NCBI RefSeq assembly: GCF_031755915.1
Contig: NC_083381.1
Span: 1,934,501-1,998,500, forward strand
Direction: 5' to 3'
Length of the DNA stretch: 64,000 nucleotides
DNA from: Ziziphus jujuba
Taxonomy: Eukaryota; Streptophyta; Magnoliopsida; Rosales; Rhamnaceae
The position numbers and the translations under genes are program-made. The notes under the pieces are model-generated. The model ran no database searches and had not been told where the DNA came from. It saw only the letters and a program-made list of their open reading frames with translations. This document shows, one piece after another, positions 62,381 through 64,000 of this stretch (the stretch's first letter is position 1; every line of letters begins with the position of its first letter).

Positions 62381-63197
62381 TTAGCTCCACCTCCTTTTAT
62401 CCTCCTCCTCATCCACAGGAGTATACCATTCTGGCCGACGCTTCAGGTTGCTCAACCTGTAGTTCAGAAGCAATTCCTCATCACAAAGTTCTCTTGTAGC
62501 CACCAGAACAAGAGTCTTCAGAATAGGGACATCTGAGCCACCATTTCTTGAACTCCCAGATTTGAACCAAAAGCTGCCGAATCTCCTCATATTTGCATCT
62601 TCTGCTCTCCCAAAAATCACATTTGGAATATAAGCTCGCATGTCCTTTTCAGTTAATGGGAAGTCATACGGGCAAATCATAACATTTGGGGTCATGCCCT
62701 TTGCAGGGTGGTTGGCATAATGAGCCAAAGCTAATGGGTTTCTCCGTTCTAGTATGTTGCTACCATATCCCACTCGTGTCCCCTCCAATGGCTTACTGAG
62801 AAGTCTCCACAATCGGTCTGAACCTTTCTCATTACCTTGCACATTACGTTTCATCTCCGGCATAATGAAGCCATCCCACACTTCACGGGTTTCACCCCCA
62901 AAACCCCAAGGTTGGGCATTAATAACAGTTCCATCATACCTTGTGATCAAATATGGATTCTGTGCATCAACTCTTGGGTATCCAGGAATATAGCGGTAAT
63001 AAGCTGGGGAATATATTATGCCAGGGTAAATGGCTACGACAGTGCCAATATCAGCATTACCATTTAAGAATAAACCTAGTCCTGCTTCCTTGTGGGGTAT
63101 CTGAGAAGGTCTGGTATCAAGTGTGAAGCCGATAAGATCCTTTAATCTCTGAGAGAGCTCGGTCCGATTAAAAGGCCTTGTCTCAGGTACATCTGCA
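62381..63197 (-). CDS. SETD9-like SET-domain protein, last exon (partial)
   Basis: One 817 bp exon ends at a stop at 62381 and starts after a clear acceptor (TTTTCAG, plus 63198-63204). It encodes 271 residues in one frame; the first base completes a split codon. SET-domain features in order: AGLGLFLNG (about residue 38), GTVVAIYPG (about 51), [20 protein letters not shown] (the NHxxxPN-type cofactor-binding region), and [13 protein letters not shown] (the EExxxxY end of SET). The order and the VVAIYPG, NPLA..HY.N and LPNI-like blocks resemble animal SETD9 (SET domain-containing protein 9). A post-SET Cys cluster is absent. Enzyme activity and substrate are unknown. The 5' exons were not found in the remaining 800 bp and should lie beyond the right edge. 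Confidence 0.75.
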
Positions 63198-64000
63198 CTG
63201 AAAAGACATTAATTGTTCAACCTCCACCCAGTAATCAGAAGAAGGAAAATAAATAAATAAATAATAAAATAAAATAAAAATAAAAGGTGCTTATCATGAT
63301 CATGATGGTATTAATGCCCTATGGCACCTTTTCCTATGAGCTGCCGTATGGATCAAGTATGATGGCTTCAATATTTCAGCATATCACAATTTCAAATGAA
63401 CATCAACTTATAATTTCAAAACAATTGCTTCATTATCCAATGCAAATTGTTAATATTGTTATTCACCGAAAAAAAAAAAAAAAATCATAATATTGTTAGA
63501 AAGGGGTCCATTCCAAATGAACTTGATGAATCCGTCATTACCCATTCAAGAGGTAAAGGGTGACATAGTGTAGATGTTGCTGCATCAGTCATACAACCAA
63601 ATAAGTTGTACAACTGATGCAGTTAAAATAATTTGGTTGCTAAAATTATTCTGACTAGACAAGTAAACTTCTACTGACACCATAATTAAGTTAACATATT
63701 TAGGTTGATAACTCAAGAACCCATGGATAGGATTTCAAAATAACAAAGTTAGGTCATGTTTAAGTTACCATCAAGAGATGTAGAATAGGAACACAATTAT
63801 TTTTTAGAACTGTTATCTAGCATAGGAGTTTGATAGTTTCCTAGTTGAACTAGTTTCCAGTTTACTTTAGGTATCCTTTTTCAAATGGTTGTTTTACTTT
63901 TATTAGAAATGGGACACTCCACTAGAACCTTATTAGATGCACTCATTGAGATTATGAATTCTCAAATAAAGTTATTTTGGGATTTCCCCTACTCTTCCCG
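63198..64000 (-). other. Probable intron of the SET-domain gene
   Basis: This is AT-rich sequence with an A run at 63467-63482 and no exon with SET-gene similarity on the minus strand. It begins with a good splice acceptor at 63198, so it is most simply read as an intron running off the window. Confidence 0.5.

Noticed and set aside
63287..63490. 67-codon plus-strand frame
   Set aside because: It ends in a poly-A run and lies in the probable intron of the SET-domain gene.

Overview
The window is nuclear DNA from a flowering plant. It is very AT-rich, has long (TA)n tracts and GT-AG introns, and carries plant transposon families: Ty1/copia, Ty3/gypsy, hAT, PIF/Harbinger, LINE and MITEs. A dicot is likely, possibly in the Rosales, but the species cannot be fixed from sequence alone. 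Only three loci look like working host genes, all in the right half.

Layout. 1-8.0 kb is AT-rich and gene-free, with a duplicated sequence block (3.6-4.9 kb against 5.75-7.75 kb). 8.0-10.9 kb holds a hAT-like end and a truncated gypsy-type LTR with a ~42 bp tandem array. 11.2-13.5 kb is a dead PIF/Harbinger transposon. 15.95-21.75 kb is a decayed hAT (DUF659-type) transposon on the minus strand, split by a 2,689 bp solo LTR with a 5 bp target duplication (ATTAA). 22.4-23.3 kb is a copia RNase H tail, and 23.3-26.3 kb is a gypsy gag relic followed directly by an LTR. 26.6-35.4 kb is a copia region bracketed by two related LTRs, with a second solo LTR (3,663 bp, target duplication ATTGG) inside it.

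37.7-42.2 kb (+) is a complete five-exon gene for plastid hydroxymethylbilane synthase (porphobilinogen deaminase, HEMC), an enzyme of heme and chlorophyll synthesis. Facing it tail to tail, 43.0-50.5 kb (-) is a complete ten-exon serine carboxypeptidase-like gene for a secreted or vacuolar protease or acyltransferase. Every splice junction of both genes could be placed in frame.

50.6-61.1 kb holds remnants of at least one more serine carboxypeptidase copy: decayed terminal exons at 54.9-55.9 kb, and a signal-peptide exon at 60.93-61.08 kb cut off by the end of a zf-MYM1-type hAT element. LTR and LINE fragments lie between them. 62.4-63.2 kb (-) is the last exon of a SET-domain gene resembling animal SETD9; its 5' exons lie past the right edge.

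Four copies of one ~165 bp palindromic, TA-microsatellite-flanked MITE (35.8, 43.8, 46.0 and 55.2 kb) are the most distinctive repeat. Two sit in introns of the carboxypeptidase gene. The genes do not form a pathway; the arrangement reflects chance neighbourhood and heavy nested transposition. I saw no clearly new biological system.
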